Shown piece after piece: positions 39,201 to 49,321 of a DNA stretch of 64,000 bases. Each line of letters starts with the position of its first letter. Position 1 is the first letter of the stretch. The notes below the pieces were generated by a model. That model saw only the letters and a program-made list of their open reading frames with translations. It was not told the DNA's origin and searched no databases. The position numbers were made by a program, and so were the translations under genes. Source of the DNA: Euwallacea fornicatus (taxonomy: Eukaryota; Arthropoda; Insecta; Coleoptera; Curculionidae). The DNA lies in contig NC_089565.1 in assembly GCF_040115645.1 (NCBI RefSeq), positions 2,790,001-2,854,000 on the forward strand. Direction: 5' to 3'.

Positions 39201-42200
39201 TATTATGAAAGTTTCATATAAATGGAAAGTCAAACAAAAGAATCGTTTATCCATCAAAATAAGCATAGAAGCTGCTATCAAACGAGATTCCGAGCAGTTG
39301 GATCTATCAGCAGCAACGCAATTTGCAATACTGCAGGTGAAAGGTTAAGTTTTCCATTATACAATATGTCTCGTGTTAGCAGGCCAATCCGCTAACCGGA
39401 AATTCCTCATGCGGAAATACTTAGACTTTCCTTGTGACTCTTTACACATTACACAGGGTGTTGAAGTCAGTAAAATAATACTCTTATTAATAATTTGGGT
39501 GTTTCTTAATAAGTTTTAATAAAATTTTGCAGTGGTCTACAGTTTGACCAGACGCACATTGCCTGTGAGTTGGGTAAAAAAATTTGGAGAAGGGATGTGG
39601 AAAATGGGGGGTGGTGCACATGATTTCCCCCAACTTTTTTTACGCACGTCAATACCGCGTTTGTTTAGTTATTCAAATTAGTTGTTTTTTTTTATTTGGA
39701 TTTCTTCATTCTTGTAAACATTTTGATTTACAGCTTGCTTTAAAATGCATTTCGGCTTGTTACCCCCGTTACCACGTGGCTTCCATTTTTTCATTTAATA
39801 AACCACACCAGGGAAACGGAATTTTCCCTATTGTTCATAACAATTCGGGTATTAGCACGAGAGCGATGGCTTTCCAAATGGAAAATCAAGGCGTTGATAA
39901 GTGAAATGGATGTTTTAGAAATACATTCTTGATATAAATTTTTAAAAATGGAAGTCACGTATTGGATCGCAATAACCTTAAATATCTTCTAAAGTAAGCT
40001 GTAACTCAAAATTTTACAGGAACGAAGAACTCCGGATATAGAAACAATTAATTAGAATAACTAGACAAGTGCACCATTGGTGTGGGCAAAAACAATTGAG
40101 GGAAAAACGTGTACGCGACGCCCCTTTTTTCTCCATTGGTTTTCCAAATTTTTTTACCTAAATCACAGGAAACATGCTCCTAATCGAACTATAAATCACT
40201 GCAAAATGTCATTGAAATATGTTACGAAACGTCCAAGTTATTAACAAAAGTATTTTTTTACTAACTTTGACTCCCTATGTAATGAGTATAAACCGCTAAA
40301 GAAAAAAGTATAAATAAGGAACGTCTAATTATTTTCGTATAAAGAATCTCCATTTGGTGGAATGACATTGGCATGACCAAATCCTCATTCAACAAAAGCT
40401 TGTCTCATACAGCACATTCCACAATGAATAAAACAAAATAAACTACAGATTAATTTTAAACAACCATTAAGATTGAATCTTCTTTAGCTCTCTCCAAATG
40501 TTCATGACCACGCAACATTTTATCCGAAATACTCTCCATTTTTCCATTAAAAAAACAAAAACAATTTCAGGCTGTTTTCTAAATCTAAGGCTTAGTGCCT
40601 TATTTATTCATAACCCACTTTTCCATTATTATTGCAATCTCTGTTGATGTCTGTCTCCTTTTCAGGTGATTCCGGCACTCTCACCGTCTTCTCCGGGGGT
40701 ACCGCCTCTCCAGGAGGGCGAGTACTCCAACGTCAATGGGTCACGTTAACGGCCGGAATGTGGCCTCCTTCAGAAGCCAGCTCCACTCAGCCCTTGGCGC
40801 CCCCCTCTGGCCGATTACCTGTTTTAGCTGCCGTATTCTGTGGGGCCGCCTTGGTGGTCGCCCTCTTGGGGGCCTGCCTGCTCTATTGGTGCTGTGTAAT
40901 GCCTCGCAAGGATAACAAACATTATTGTAAGTACCTCGATAGAACGCACCGCCATTAGTATAAAAGACATCAACGTGCTAATTCGTAAGTTAAGAAGTGC
41001 ATAGTTCGCCTTTTGTACTTAGGTATCATTGCGTAGACCAAACCACATTGATCTTTGTTATACTTAGTAGGTTAATGAGACAACATTAATGTTTTAACCT
41101 ATGATAAAATTAACAATTAAATTAACAAAAAAACAGTCCAGGCTGGTCCTGTCCTAGATTACGATAGGGCAGATAGAATTTTTATACTTCACATCCGCCC
41201 GCAAAACAATCAACAGACCCTGAATTTTCTCTCCCGCTTGTACTTTTATTTTTCCAGTCGGTAAAAGTTTATTAAAGTTTCCGAAGTTTCACTTTGCCAC
41301 GTCACGAGAGCAATAGCAGCAACTGTAAATTCACTTTACATTCAAATTGTTAAGAAATTTAAATTTGTAATTAACGAAGCAAACAGAAACATCACCATTG
41401 GCTGCTTAATAAGTAGTTATAAGAAAAGGAAGTAGAAACCGGAAATTCAATATTGTTGTGTCGAGAGCAAAATTGATACTTCTCTTGCAAGATCATGCAC
41501 GGTCATGAGGGTCTCCATGGAATGGCGACCAGATGGTTTTATAAACACTATACCCATTTGCAACATGCATAGTGACAGGTCAATTTGACCTAGTTCGCCG
41601 GGAATGTTCTATTCCACTCAATCAATAATCTGGTCCGGATTTGATGGAGTTGACCGTTTAAGTAAAAAAAAAATTCAACTTCAAGTTTGCCCATCCACAT
41701 AGTTCCATGTGTCACAAATATATCTCTGAATCGAACAGCAAAAAAGTCGCAACTGCATTAAATAGAAGAGACGCGGATCCAAAGCTATACCTTATAGATG
41801 ATTCTATTACACGTGACGGTTAGATATTGTGAGTCGGAGCCATCTCTATGCCATCAGTGGTATTACATACTTCAACAGTGCACTGCGGGCGGTCGATATA
41901 ACTGCATTTAGTATAATTTTAGTGCCCGTATTTATAAACTGCCCTGTAAGCTATGGCGTTTTTGCGATATATTAGTATGGACGAAATGCGACTTGATTGT
42001 GAATTACTTCGAAATATTCAATTATGCATTTGCACATATCACAATATTGGACATTTGTTAAGCGTGGGGTCGTTTAAATGAAATTTGTCTGTAATTTGTT
42101 CAATTAAAAAAATACCTATTTATAATCTCTTTAAGTTGCCAATCTTGTGCCATCAGATCAACAGTTCGACAAAACTCGCCCAGAATCGAAAACGAAATTG

Positions 42201-43797
42201 AACTTTCAGCTCATTTAATACTCATAACTCAAACTAAGCAAGACCGTTAGTACATACCAATATGTCCATATTATTTTAGGAAAATGATAAATGTTTCCCG
42301 TGCCTCTAGTTTCATAACAAGTACCCGAGTCACCTGTTCTTTGCCAGTTTGCAAAATTTCTAAAATCCATATTCCTTCGTAATTTTTTTAATATTGAAAT
42401 ACGAGAGCTAACTTTAGTGAGTTTAAGTAAATGGAAATTGTGTCCCCAAAGAGCAAATATTGACCTAAAGCGATATAATTCGGTGAATTAGAGAATTAAT
42501 TGAGTTTCAACTTTACGTGGGTGGTGCATGAAGTCGGCATTCAAGTAGAGGAAATGCGCGAATTTCCTCTAGCTGAGAGGGCTCTACTTATTAGAGCCTG
42601 TTGAGAGCGATTGCCAATTTATAGGTGAATTTTAAGCTATATAAATTCCGACGAGTCGTTAAGGTGTGGGCGATGTTACTGTACATTCTTCTATGCAGGG
42701 TGTTGCAATTCCATGGGGCAGACATTAAGTCGAAAATCTCTTTTACATATATATTAAAGAGTTGCGTATCACGGACCCGTCGAACTTTGGAAATCGTTCT
42801 TAAATCGTTCATATTTACACTGCTTATTCAACAAAACAGCATTTACAGGTTTAAGGAAAGTCGATCCCAACATGTCCAACTCTTCGACTCAAGTCCCCGG
42901 ACATCAACAACCTGCGTATCCGATCAGCCAAGCAGCGGTATTTGCCGAACAAAAAAGGTAACTGAATTCACAAATTCGAAATTAACTGGTCATCGTAGAT
43001 TCTTAAATCTTTTAAGGTGTGGTTGGGGATATAGCAATCGAGTCATAGCCGGAGGTGGGCCACTTCAGCCCAATCCTTGGTATACCGGGAGAGTGATCGG
43101 CGGTCCGCAATGCACGCAATGTCCAGGGGTGTGTCCGGTGCCCAGGAGCAGCAGCAGCCCCGGATCACATGTATATTTTCCTCTTACTCGAATATCCGAA
43201 ATATTCATTAGATTTATATTTAAAGACGCATCATCATGGAAGCACAACTACTTCTTCAATACGAAGACAACGACCCGTTAGTCAACCGATTCCTTCTAGT
43301 GTTCACATAAACGGGGACATAGTCCCCAATGAGCCTCTGCCAGAGATATCCGAATTCAGTCCCAACAGCCCTCAGTACGCGTCTAGCAGCAGTATGTAGC
43401 CGGAGTAAGTTTACATTGTAAGTTTACATTATATTTTAGTTCTAGATGAGGTTTGCGGCAAAGATGAGGGGAGTCAAACATCTGATGAACCCGCTCTGAA
43501 GACGCGCAGCTTACCAGCATGGGTGAGGTCGAAACCTCGGCCTTTATCTACTGAAGATGATCTGAATGACCTTTACGCCAAGGTCAGTTTAACATCGTTA
43601 TTACAGTCATATGTTCCAGATAACTTGGTTTTTCCTCCCAGGTTAATTTCAGTAAGAAACGAAAAAATCGAATGCGAAACGACGAGGCAGCTATAATAGC
43701 TTTGAGTAAGTCGAGAAGCCAGTTCTTGCATAAAGATACTGACTCGTTGGTTGACAACGAGGCCGTCATTGTTTATGATGAACGAACCGCTTTATAG
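18253..43797 (+). CDS. Predicted single-pass membrane protein, unrecognised
   Basis: Seven exons join in phase: 18253-18340, 40666-40926, 42849-42957, 43017-43170, 43226-43391, 43440-43582, 43642-43797, giving 358 residues. I do not recognise the family. Residues 1-79 are polar and Ser/Pro/Gly-rich with no signal peptide. Residues 80-105 form one strong hydrophobic segment (LPVLAAVFCGAALVVALLGA onward), followed by Cys pairs and a basic PRK, which suggests N-out/C-in topology. The 250-residue tail has a Cys-rich CTQCPGVCPVP, a His run, a conserved-looking basic block (VNFSKKRKNRMRNDEAAIIA) and ends in RTAL, a class I PDZ-type C-terminus. An in-frame TAG two codons before the ATG supports the start, though a weak acceptor at 18249 would make exon 1 internal. 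Introns 3-5 are 59, 55 and 48 nt. The first intron is 22.3 kb and full of transposons. The join of exon 1 is the least certain part. Confidence 0.68.
20272..21240 (-). pseudogene. Mariner-type transposase pseudogene
   Basis: A degraded transposase read on minus in shifting frames. From the 5' side: a helix-turn-helix region (KWWKGFKEGRQGVEDG, then HPGRPSTSADE) typical of SETMAR-like mariners, a decayed middle, the second catalytic block as HDNAPSH, and the third as PPHSPDSAPFDFWLF. Several stops and frameshifts interrupt it, so no functional enzyme is made. It sits in intron 1 of the membrane-protein gene, in the opposite orientation. Confidence 0.8.
22560..23560 (-). pseudogene. Tc1-like transposase pseudogene
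   Basis: The minus strand shows a bipartite DNA-binding region (NRPRRSRQNVTTDRQDR, then VSVETIRKRLRARKLFSRRP) followed by a central GGITIGEKTPLIPV block. A degraded C-terminal part follows, with a VHDSAPP-type second catalytic motif and a YSPDLNPVE-type third motif, the latter in another frame. Stops and frameshifts break it. It lies in intron 1 of the membrane-protein gene. Confidence 0.75.
25522..25702. repeat. Dispersed repeat A, copy 2
   Basis: Collinear with 9574-9745 over about 175 bp at low identity. The same order of blocks ends in CAGCACTTCCTGC. It lies immediately left of a Tc1-like remnant and may be part of an unrelated older insertion. Confidence 0.45.
25787..26990 (-). pseudogene. 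Tc1-like element remnant
   Basis: The minus strand carries an N-terminal piece with ERGRVIGLHEAGIGFRKIGG (26703-26939) and a central piece with LYSDESRFCPW and the RRGGRR-type region (26267-26527). Further on come a decayed second catalytic motif, where Gln replaces Asp (FQQQNTRSH), a SRSPDLLSLEH third motif, and a terminal GGATHY before the stop near 25920. A GCAGGGTG sequence at 25788 may be the 3' terminus. Multiple stops and frameshifts make it inactive. Confidence 0.78.
27160..27780. other. GC-richer block with open frames, unidentified
   Basis: This stretch is visibly richer in GC than its surroundings. It has open frames on both strands: 27237-27467 plus, 27232-27570 minus and 27542-27763 minus. 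None matches a family I recognise, and the frames are broken relative to each other. It is most likely the remains of a retroelement, since it sits between a Tc1 remnant and a reverse-transcriptase fragment. I do not call it a gene. Confidence 0.3.
28680..29065 (-). pseudogene. Non-LTR reverse transcriptase fragment (YADD motif)
   Basis: The minus strand encodes an SPLL-type segment and then NQLWPHI, leading to MYADDWTVAVA. The YADD box is the catalytic aspartate pair of reverse transcriptases, and an upstream LSPLL(F)N motif at the usual distance is typical of LINE-type enzymes. The two parts are in different frames and stops follow within 40 codons, so this is a dead fragment. No 5' or 3' end of the element can be seen. 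Confidence 0.7.
29575..30845. mobile_element. Inverted-duplicated mariner-type fragment
   Basis: Two arms of about 500 bp (roughly 29575-30120 and 30335-30845) are inverted copies of each other. Each encodes the C-terminal end of the same transposase, pointing outward: minus strand in the left arm, plus strand in the right arm (NLDDLRLATQIELELMTE, then FEERLNRR). The spacer of about 200 bp continues the left-arm transposase upstream and holds its second catalytic block as FQHNGAPPQ, where the expected Asp has become Asn. The left arm also carries a short tandem duplication of ATTCTGTTATTAATTATA at about 30003-30045 that the right arm lacks. Confidence 0.82.
31917..32880 (-). pseudogene. Mariner-type transposase pseudogene
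   Basis: The minus strand shows, in alternating frames, an ARNKSEPFLDRVITGDGK block (first catalytic Asp region), a CVWWDIQ block, and PPHSPDLVPSDFRLFLSLRN (third catalytic region). It ends in a C-terminal stretch with LRKCDLQIAIALASSNISKN. Frame changes near 32310 and 32400 and several stops break it. The layout spans most of a mariner-length transposase, so this is a decayed near-full copy rather than a MITE. It lies in intron 1 of the membrane-protein gene. Confidence 0.78.
34019..34807. mobile_element. Foldback element with outer and inner inverted repeats
   Basis: The left end reads TACAGGGTGTTAATTAAGTG and the right end is its near complement. The arms stay alignable for about 110 bp at moderate identity. 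A second inverted pair lies inside: TTAATAACAATTATCAAAAT... near 34171-34202 against its complement near 34385-34421. No coding content is recognisable. It looks like an old non-autonomous DNA transposon. Confidence 0.6.
35845..36150 (-). pseudogene. C-terminal fragment of a jockey-like retrotransposon ORF2
   Basis: On minus, MYKATCRPLLDYGHELRAHA followed by RIALRLITKIRHPGNP matches the pattern just after the reverse transcriptase domain of jockey-like LINEs (YK-RP-L-YG--W, then a -LR-IT---P segment). About 75 residues are open before a stop. No catalytic motif is included, and no poly(A) tail or duplication is evident. Confidence 0.6.
36967..37626 (+). mobile_element. Internally deleted mariner-type element with nested termini
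   Basis: A 660-bp element flanked by TA, with TIRs of about 118 bp that match closely. Each TIR holds a second, inner ACAGGGTGTT (about 37077, and its complement about 37504). An open frame at 37035-37409 starts in the left TIR and runs into the C-terminal third of a Tc1/mariner-superfamily transposase: KWIGRG, then WPARSPDCNPLDFYFWGDLQ with the third catalytic acidic site. It stops just before the right TIR. The helix-turn-helix and first catalytic parts are missing. Confidence 0.83.
38240..38304. repeat. Near-perfect 31-bp palindrome with 3-nt loop
   Basis: The arms 38240-38270 and 38274-38304 are reverse complements except at two positions, both of which would pair as G:U in RNA. The loop is GTT. 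The core reads GCCCTACGTTTA and its complement. No TIR, coding frame or second copy was noticed nearby. Confidence 0.85.
39456..40285. mobile_element. Foldback element, arms of about 170-190 bp
   Basis: The left arm (39456-39640) begins ACAGGGTGTTGAAGTCAGTA. The right arm (about 40100-40285) is its diverged inverted copy ending near ACTTTGACTCCCTATGTAAT. Shared blocks include TTTTGCAGTG and GGTAAAAAAATTTGGA. The interior is unique, with no recognisable protein. The left flank (39380-39455) also aligns with 13175-13265, so the real element or its host repeat may start further left. Confidence 0.62.
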
Positions 43798-43859
43798 GAT
43801 AATTCCTAAGTTTTTTATATGTTAGTGTCGTTGATAAAAACCCCTAAGTGATATCTTCG

Positions 43860-43865
43860 AATAAA
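43860..43865 (+). terminator. Poly(A) signal of the membrane-protein gene
   Basis: AATAAA lies 63 nt after the TAG stop, the first such signal downstream of the last exon. It implies a short 3' UTR. Confidence 0.55.
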
Positions 43866-46800
43866 TAATAATCATTAACGCAATAAGAAAACTTCTTACG
43901 TTTTAAAAAATCCCTTTGTAACTGATGATGAGTATTTATTTTCTTGATACTTATTGTTGAGAAATCTTCAAATTTTAATGGTAATTAAGGTAATAACGAT
44001 AATATCAGAAATACTTGACTAATGGCTTACCTTAATATCTGATTATAGCCGTTACTGAGTCAACTAATACTTCCATATCAACATTTACTTATCGATTCTA
44101 ACTGTATATAAAATTTTTAAGACTAAAGAAAATCAGACAAATAATGCGGAATTTAATTACATCTATTTTTCTGTGATAAAATTACTTAAGTAGGTATAGG
44201 TTTTAGAAATTGTGTATTAAACTGTCATTTATGCAGGGGATTCAGAAATGAGTGAGAAACTATTAGAATTCGATAAATAAAATTCAAATAGCTTCTGGTC
44301 ATGCAAACAACATGCAACTAGAAATTATTTCTAAAGACCTCTGTAAACCTCTTATTAACTTTATACAGTTCTATTTATAAAGGAATCATTATTCTTAAGT
44401 GTAAACATGAAAATATGCTGGTATAGGTGCAATATTTAATATTTATTTCTGTTCCGACGTATGCCGGTACCGTACAACTACATAGTGTACTGCATATAGA
44501 GGGTGATCCAACGAAATAGTGGTTCGGTTTTAGATTTAAAAAATTATTCTCGAACTCGATAATTTTATATTTCTATGCAGGTGTCTCTCATTCTCTTTAC
44601 AATCTCTACCTGCAGGAAGATAGAACGGGTCCCAGCGCGGTTCCAGTTGAAAGGGGTTACGAAAATTGAAAGTATACATACACAGTGGTTAATTCCAATT
44701 TAGCCGAGTAGAAATTGGATCCTGACTAGAAAGTTTTTCACTTTGTCCTAATAACAATAATAATGATAATAATTCTGTTCATTAGCAGCACTCAATACAA
44801 CCGGCGCCACTTAATGGCACGTGTGGATGGACAAGTGTTTTAGTGGACGCCACTTGTGTGTGTTCGTTGCGCACGACAGTGGTTCGAAATAGCTCGTCTA
44901 GACACATTAGTTCGAAATCAATGGATTTAAATGAGAAATGTTTCGGGACCCGCTGTAAAAAGTCTCTAACTGAAATCCATTAAGTGTGAACTGATTTGTC
45001 CAGAATTGCCAATGCAGTCCTAACGAGTAACTAGTCCCAGCTTCAAGACGTGTCAGCCCATTCAAGCCCTTTTTAGTCCAATGCAGGAACACACGCGAAT
45101 CGCACTAAAGCCCCCTAAAGTCCCACGCCCACGGAAAATTTCTTTCTTCGACCTCAACTCTCAAATTTGCGTATTTTTTTCATGAAAGTACGGTCACAAA
45201 TATACATTTGGATTTTCATTCATTAAATCTTCATTAATTAATGAGGATGTCCTCAAATTTAAGGATAGATTCGGGAAATAAAAACGTTAATATTATATTA
45301 TCACATTTTTTCAAGCAACAGATGCCCATACTAACGCATTAAGGCGAATGTAACGCTTTACATCAGTCGCTCAAGCATCCATGCCAAGAGTCTTTTAGCG
45401 AGCATGTTTCTACAAATGACTTTAATGTTTGAGATGAAGCCCTGATTCATAAGCTGCAAATAAGATTTCATCTTTATTTAGAGAAATTTAGAGGTATTTG
45501 GAGGAAGAAAAATTACTTTCACCCTTTTGAAAAACATTTCAAGGGATGAAATAACATAATCTAGAAATAAAAGTGCATATCTAGTTTCTTGTCTCGCTTT
45601 GATGTCCAAGTAAAGCAACAAAAAAATAACGGCAAGCTAAAATCAAGTTGTTAGAATATCCAAAGTCATTCAAGCCTTTTTATGGGACACCCAAAATATG
45701 AATAATTTTTCAACAATATACAGATATAATCAGAACGTGATTCAGTTACATACCTGGAAATCTCTAACAGTGCTAGTTATGTCAAAAAATATTCTTTTTG
45801 AATTGGCAAAATAATGGTTATCAAAAGAATCACTTCTATACCTATGGAGTGAAAAATTTGGTGTCAAAGTACCGAATAAGACTCAGCAATAGTGCTGGAA
45901 ACTGATAGCACTAATAAAGTCTAAAATCGCCCGAAGGGTTCCCTAAAACCAGAGTGCGAAATAAATTCTACTGCTAAAACGTAATTATTTTTTCATTTTG
46001 AGAAATAAAATAGTAGTATCAGTTTTCGTAATCGAATTTGGTGATAAGGCTAATTTGTTCCGTTATACATTAAGTTCGCCCCTTTTTAAAATAATTAATT
46101 GCATAATTAAGCCCGACCCTCGTATACTTCGACAGCCATAAGAAATACAATCCTGTCGTTATATCAACGAGTTTTTTATGTGTAAACAGGGCTGTAGGAG
46201 GGTTTGGCTTAAAGGGTCGATTTTTCAACCCCTTGGTACCTTTCCCAGCAAGATAATTTTCATAGAACAAACTAGAGTTGAATGCTCGAAACGAGTTTAA
46301 TTTCGGAGCTGTACAATCTGCTTTGAGCAGTAAAAACAATTGTTACTGTAGTTCGACCATACACGGGGCGCATATTGAAGAAATTCAAATATTTTTTCTC
46401 TAATTTCTCATTCTTAGCACATAATTACTAATAATTATATACTAAGTTCATTTAGAAATGTTATTTTGTGTAAGTCGTGTCACTGTGAGATATCCCTTCG
46501 CTTGCCCGGCAGAACTTACATTCAGACTTACCTTCAAATTGTTTTACGGCGGGTCAGATTAATAATAACAAAAAGAATTATTGTGAAAATTATAATAATT
46601 TTAGTTGATTATACGGTGTTGCGTTAATGATAAATGGGCTGTATACATACAGCGTAGTAGTTTAGTTCACCCTACGATTGGAATAATTCGAGAGAAAATG
46701 AATCTATCTTCTCAGTAGGAAATATTCTGATAGAATATAAAGGCATACTAGGAAACTATACATCGTCAAATTCATGCTATATTATTACATTTCTTGTGTT

Positions 46801-48076
46801 GCCAAGTAAGGCTGCTTGATCTCCTATCAAAGTTATTTTAGATATGAAACTCATATAAAATACCCAAAATTTCCTCATGTATATTTTATGGCCCTTCTTG
46901 TATCGCATTTCAAATATTTATTAACATAAAAAAGAAATTGTTCCTATATAGATTTTGAGAGACTTCATTGGATAGTCACGATATTTCTTACACGTTTTCC
47001 CAGTTCAATATGAAAATTCAAGTTTAAGTCCTTGTAAAAGGGCACGTGTATTTTATATTCTCATCAGATAGCCCTCTTTAAGCTGAATCCAATGATAATG
47101 TCCGTCTCTTATTGAATTCGGAAAATTTAATTCAAGATTCTCTGTGAACGACCTTGAACATTTTGAAGGACGCGTCGCGTTTACAAAAACAATAATACCG
47201 TTTCTAAGAACCGGTTATATCCGGAATTCCCGAACTGATGGCACATTCCAAGCATTCCACAGTCAAGTGATTTCGCGGCAATTAAAGGGGATATCTTACT
47301 TCATGAAGAGATAGCCGGGAAAGGGAGTAGGCAGGTCGACCTTCACTAGTAAAACAGAGTACAAAAACTTCGCGGCGAAAGCTAGACCAGGACAGCAACA
47401 TATGTAATACAGAATTGGTTCTCGAAGCCGAATTAATTAAATCGTGTATCTATCCTTGTCTGCGCGGCCCAAGTCGTACGAGACAGAGAGAGACGGATTT
47501 TTTCCAGATATTTTTTCATTTGTTTCATTATAACCTCAAAAATATTTGTCTCGACTTTACCAAGATTGTTTTTGTTATGTTATTTTGAACGAAACGCAAT
47601 TAAAAAGGTGGAAATTATGTTTTAACGCAATAACTGCCGGCAAAATTGACGATCTTGGGATACTGCGGATATGCTGCTTATGGGATGTTTAAGGTGTTTT
47701 TACCAAAGCGTGAGACGGACCGACATTGTGCTTTTAAGATCGGCAAAGTCTCTTGAAGTATATCTGCGTCCTACGTTAAAGTAGGAGTTTTATGCTAGCC
47801 CTCCAATTAGGAACCACTTTCTAGAACTTTCTGGTTTTTTAGTGTTTATGGTACGAATTTTATAATATAATATGTATGTATGTATAATAATTATGTGCCT
47901 ATAATCGTCTAATAAATATTTGAGAGCATTTTTACTGATCTCAGGCAAATTGGGAGCTTCGCTAAGCTTAGCCTCCAATAAATCTTTCGTATTGTTCGTG
48001 ATAGGTACTGAATACACTGTTGTTATTTTTCTTTTTCAATGGTGCTTTTTATTGCATAAAAATGCTATACATACAG
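43866..48076. other. Intergenic region, no gene seen
   Basis: AT-rich sequence with scattered short open frames but no supported exon. A GAGGGTGATCC near 44500 resembles a single transposon terminus. No repeat pair or RNA gene was recognised by eye. Confidence 0.35.
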
Positions 48077-49321
48077 CCAGTCAAAGTGAAACTCGTACAC
48101 TAAGTTTATTTGGTATTACTCACAATGTAAGCAGACACTGACAACGAACATATGGTCACAATGAAATTGTATATTGAATAGAGTTAGAGAAATCTATGTA
48201 TATATTGAAAAGTCCCACACACACGCCTGATACAAAATGAAAATCAATTTCCCACCTGAAAATGAAACTCGTACACAATTCATAATCAAATTGCAACTCT
48301 AAAACATGTTCAATTTTAATTTTCTACTTAATTGAAAGTCCTTTGTACTTAATTACGTCTTTTAGACGGTTGGGTATGGATTATACCAATGTGTCACAAT
48401 ATTCTGTTGGTATCTTTGCCCGTTCTTTCCTTAAAACAGTTTTTAGTTGTTCCCTATTAGAGATTTCACGCATTCGTGTTGCAATTTTTAACTTGTTCCA
48501 TAAATTCTCAATTACGTTAAGATCTATACTCCGGAGGTGTTTCTATTACTTTAGAACAATTATAAAGTAGCCATTATCTAGGTTTTACTGCATTGTGCTA
48601 TGAGCCATTGTTCTGGTAATATTTAAATGATCTTTTAATTCCCAATTTTTGCGCACTTTGCTTTAAATTTAGCTTTAAAATATCCAAATGCATATTTTGA
48701 TCCATGGTACTTTCAATGAAATAAAGATTTCCAGGACCTTTTGCAGACATGCACCTCCAGATCATAACAGAACCTCTGTCTTTCACTATCGGCTTTAAAT
48801 TTTTTCCTTTTAATGCCTCACTGGGTTTTCTCTAAACTAGTTGTTCTCCAACTGAGCCGAAAATGTTGAATTTGCCCTCATCTGCAAAAATTACGTCTTT
48901 TCAGAAGTTAAAATCCTTTTCTTGGTATTTTTCCGCAAATTTTAAGCGTTTGACTTTACTAGTCTTACTGATCCATGGTTTCTTTCGGTGCCTGTGGTTT
49001 GGCCCCTTTGCCGACCCATTGCAAACAACAATTAAATTTAGATAAATGAAGATAACAGTATGTGAGCAACACAAAACTTTAACACCAAATTCTTTTAAAT
49101 ATGCATTTAGTACTAAAAGTCTTGGATGTACGAGTTTCATGTTGATATCAAGAATTGATTTTTTCAAAATATTTAACAAAAAATTCAACATTTTTGATAT
49201 TCTTGTTTATCTACCAGGTGCATTTAATAAGAAGATTAAACAGTCAGTTATTTTGTTTTAATTCTTTAACATAACGAAAAATCAATGAAAATAATTCATG
49301 TATATAAGTTTAAGTGTAACT
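48077..49321 (-). mobile_element. Tc1-like element with direct repeats in its termini
   Basis: The minus strand encodes RKKPWISKTSKVKRLKFAEK, then a DEGKFNIFGS block (first catalytic region), then GSVMIWRCMSAKGPGNLYFI. A decayed second motif follows, then a C-terminal end with PNRLKDVI-like residues near 48360. Frame breaks make it inactive. GAAACTCGTACA occurs near 48086 and again near 48264 in the same orientation, then inverted near 49125, with a weaker inverted copy at the outer right end near 49300. This is the IR/DR layout known from some Tc1-like elements, with repeats about 180 bp apart. Confidence 0.78.

Noticed and set aside
42625..43281. A 218-codon open frame on plus
   Set aside because: It crosses exons 3 and 4 of the membrane-protein gene through a 59-nt intron, is out of frame in exon 3, and continues into the next intron. 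It is a shadow of the spliced gene.
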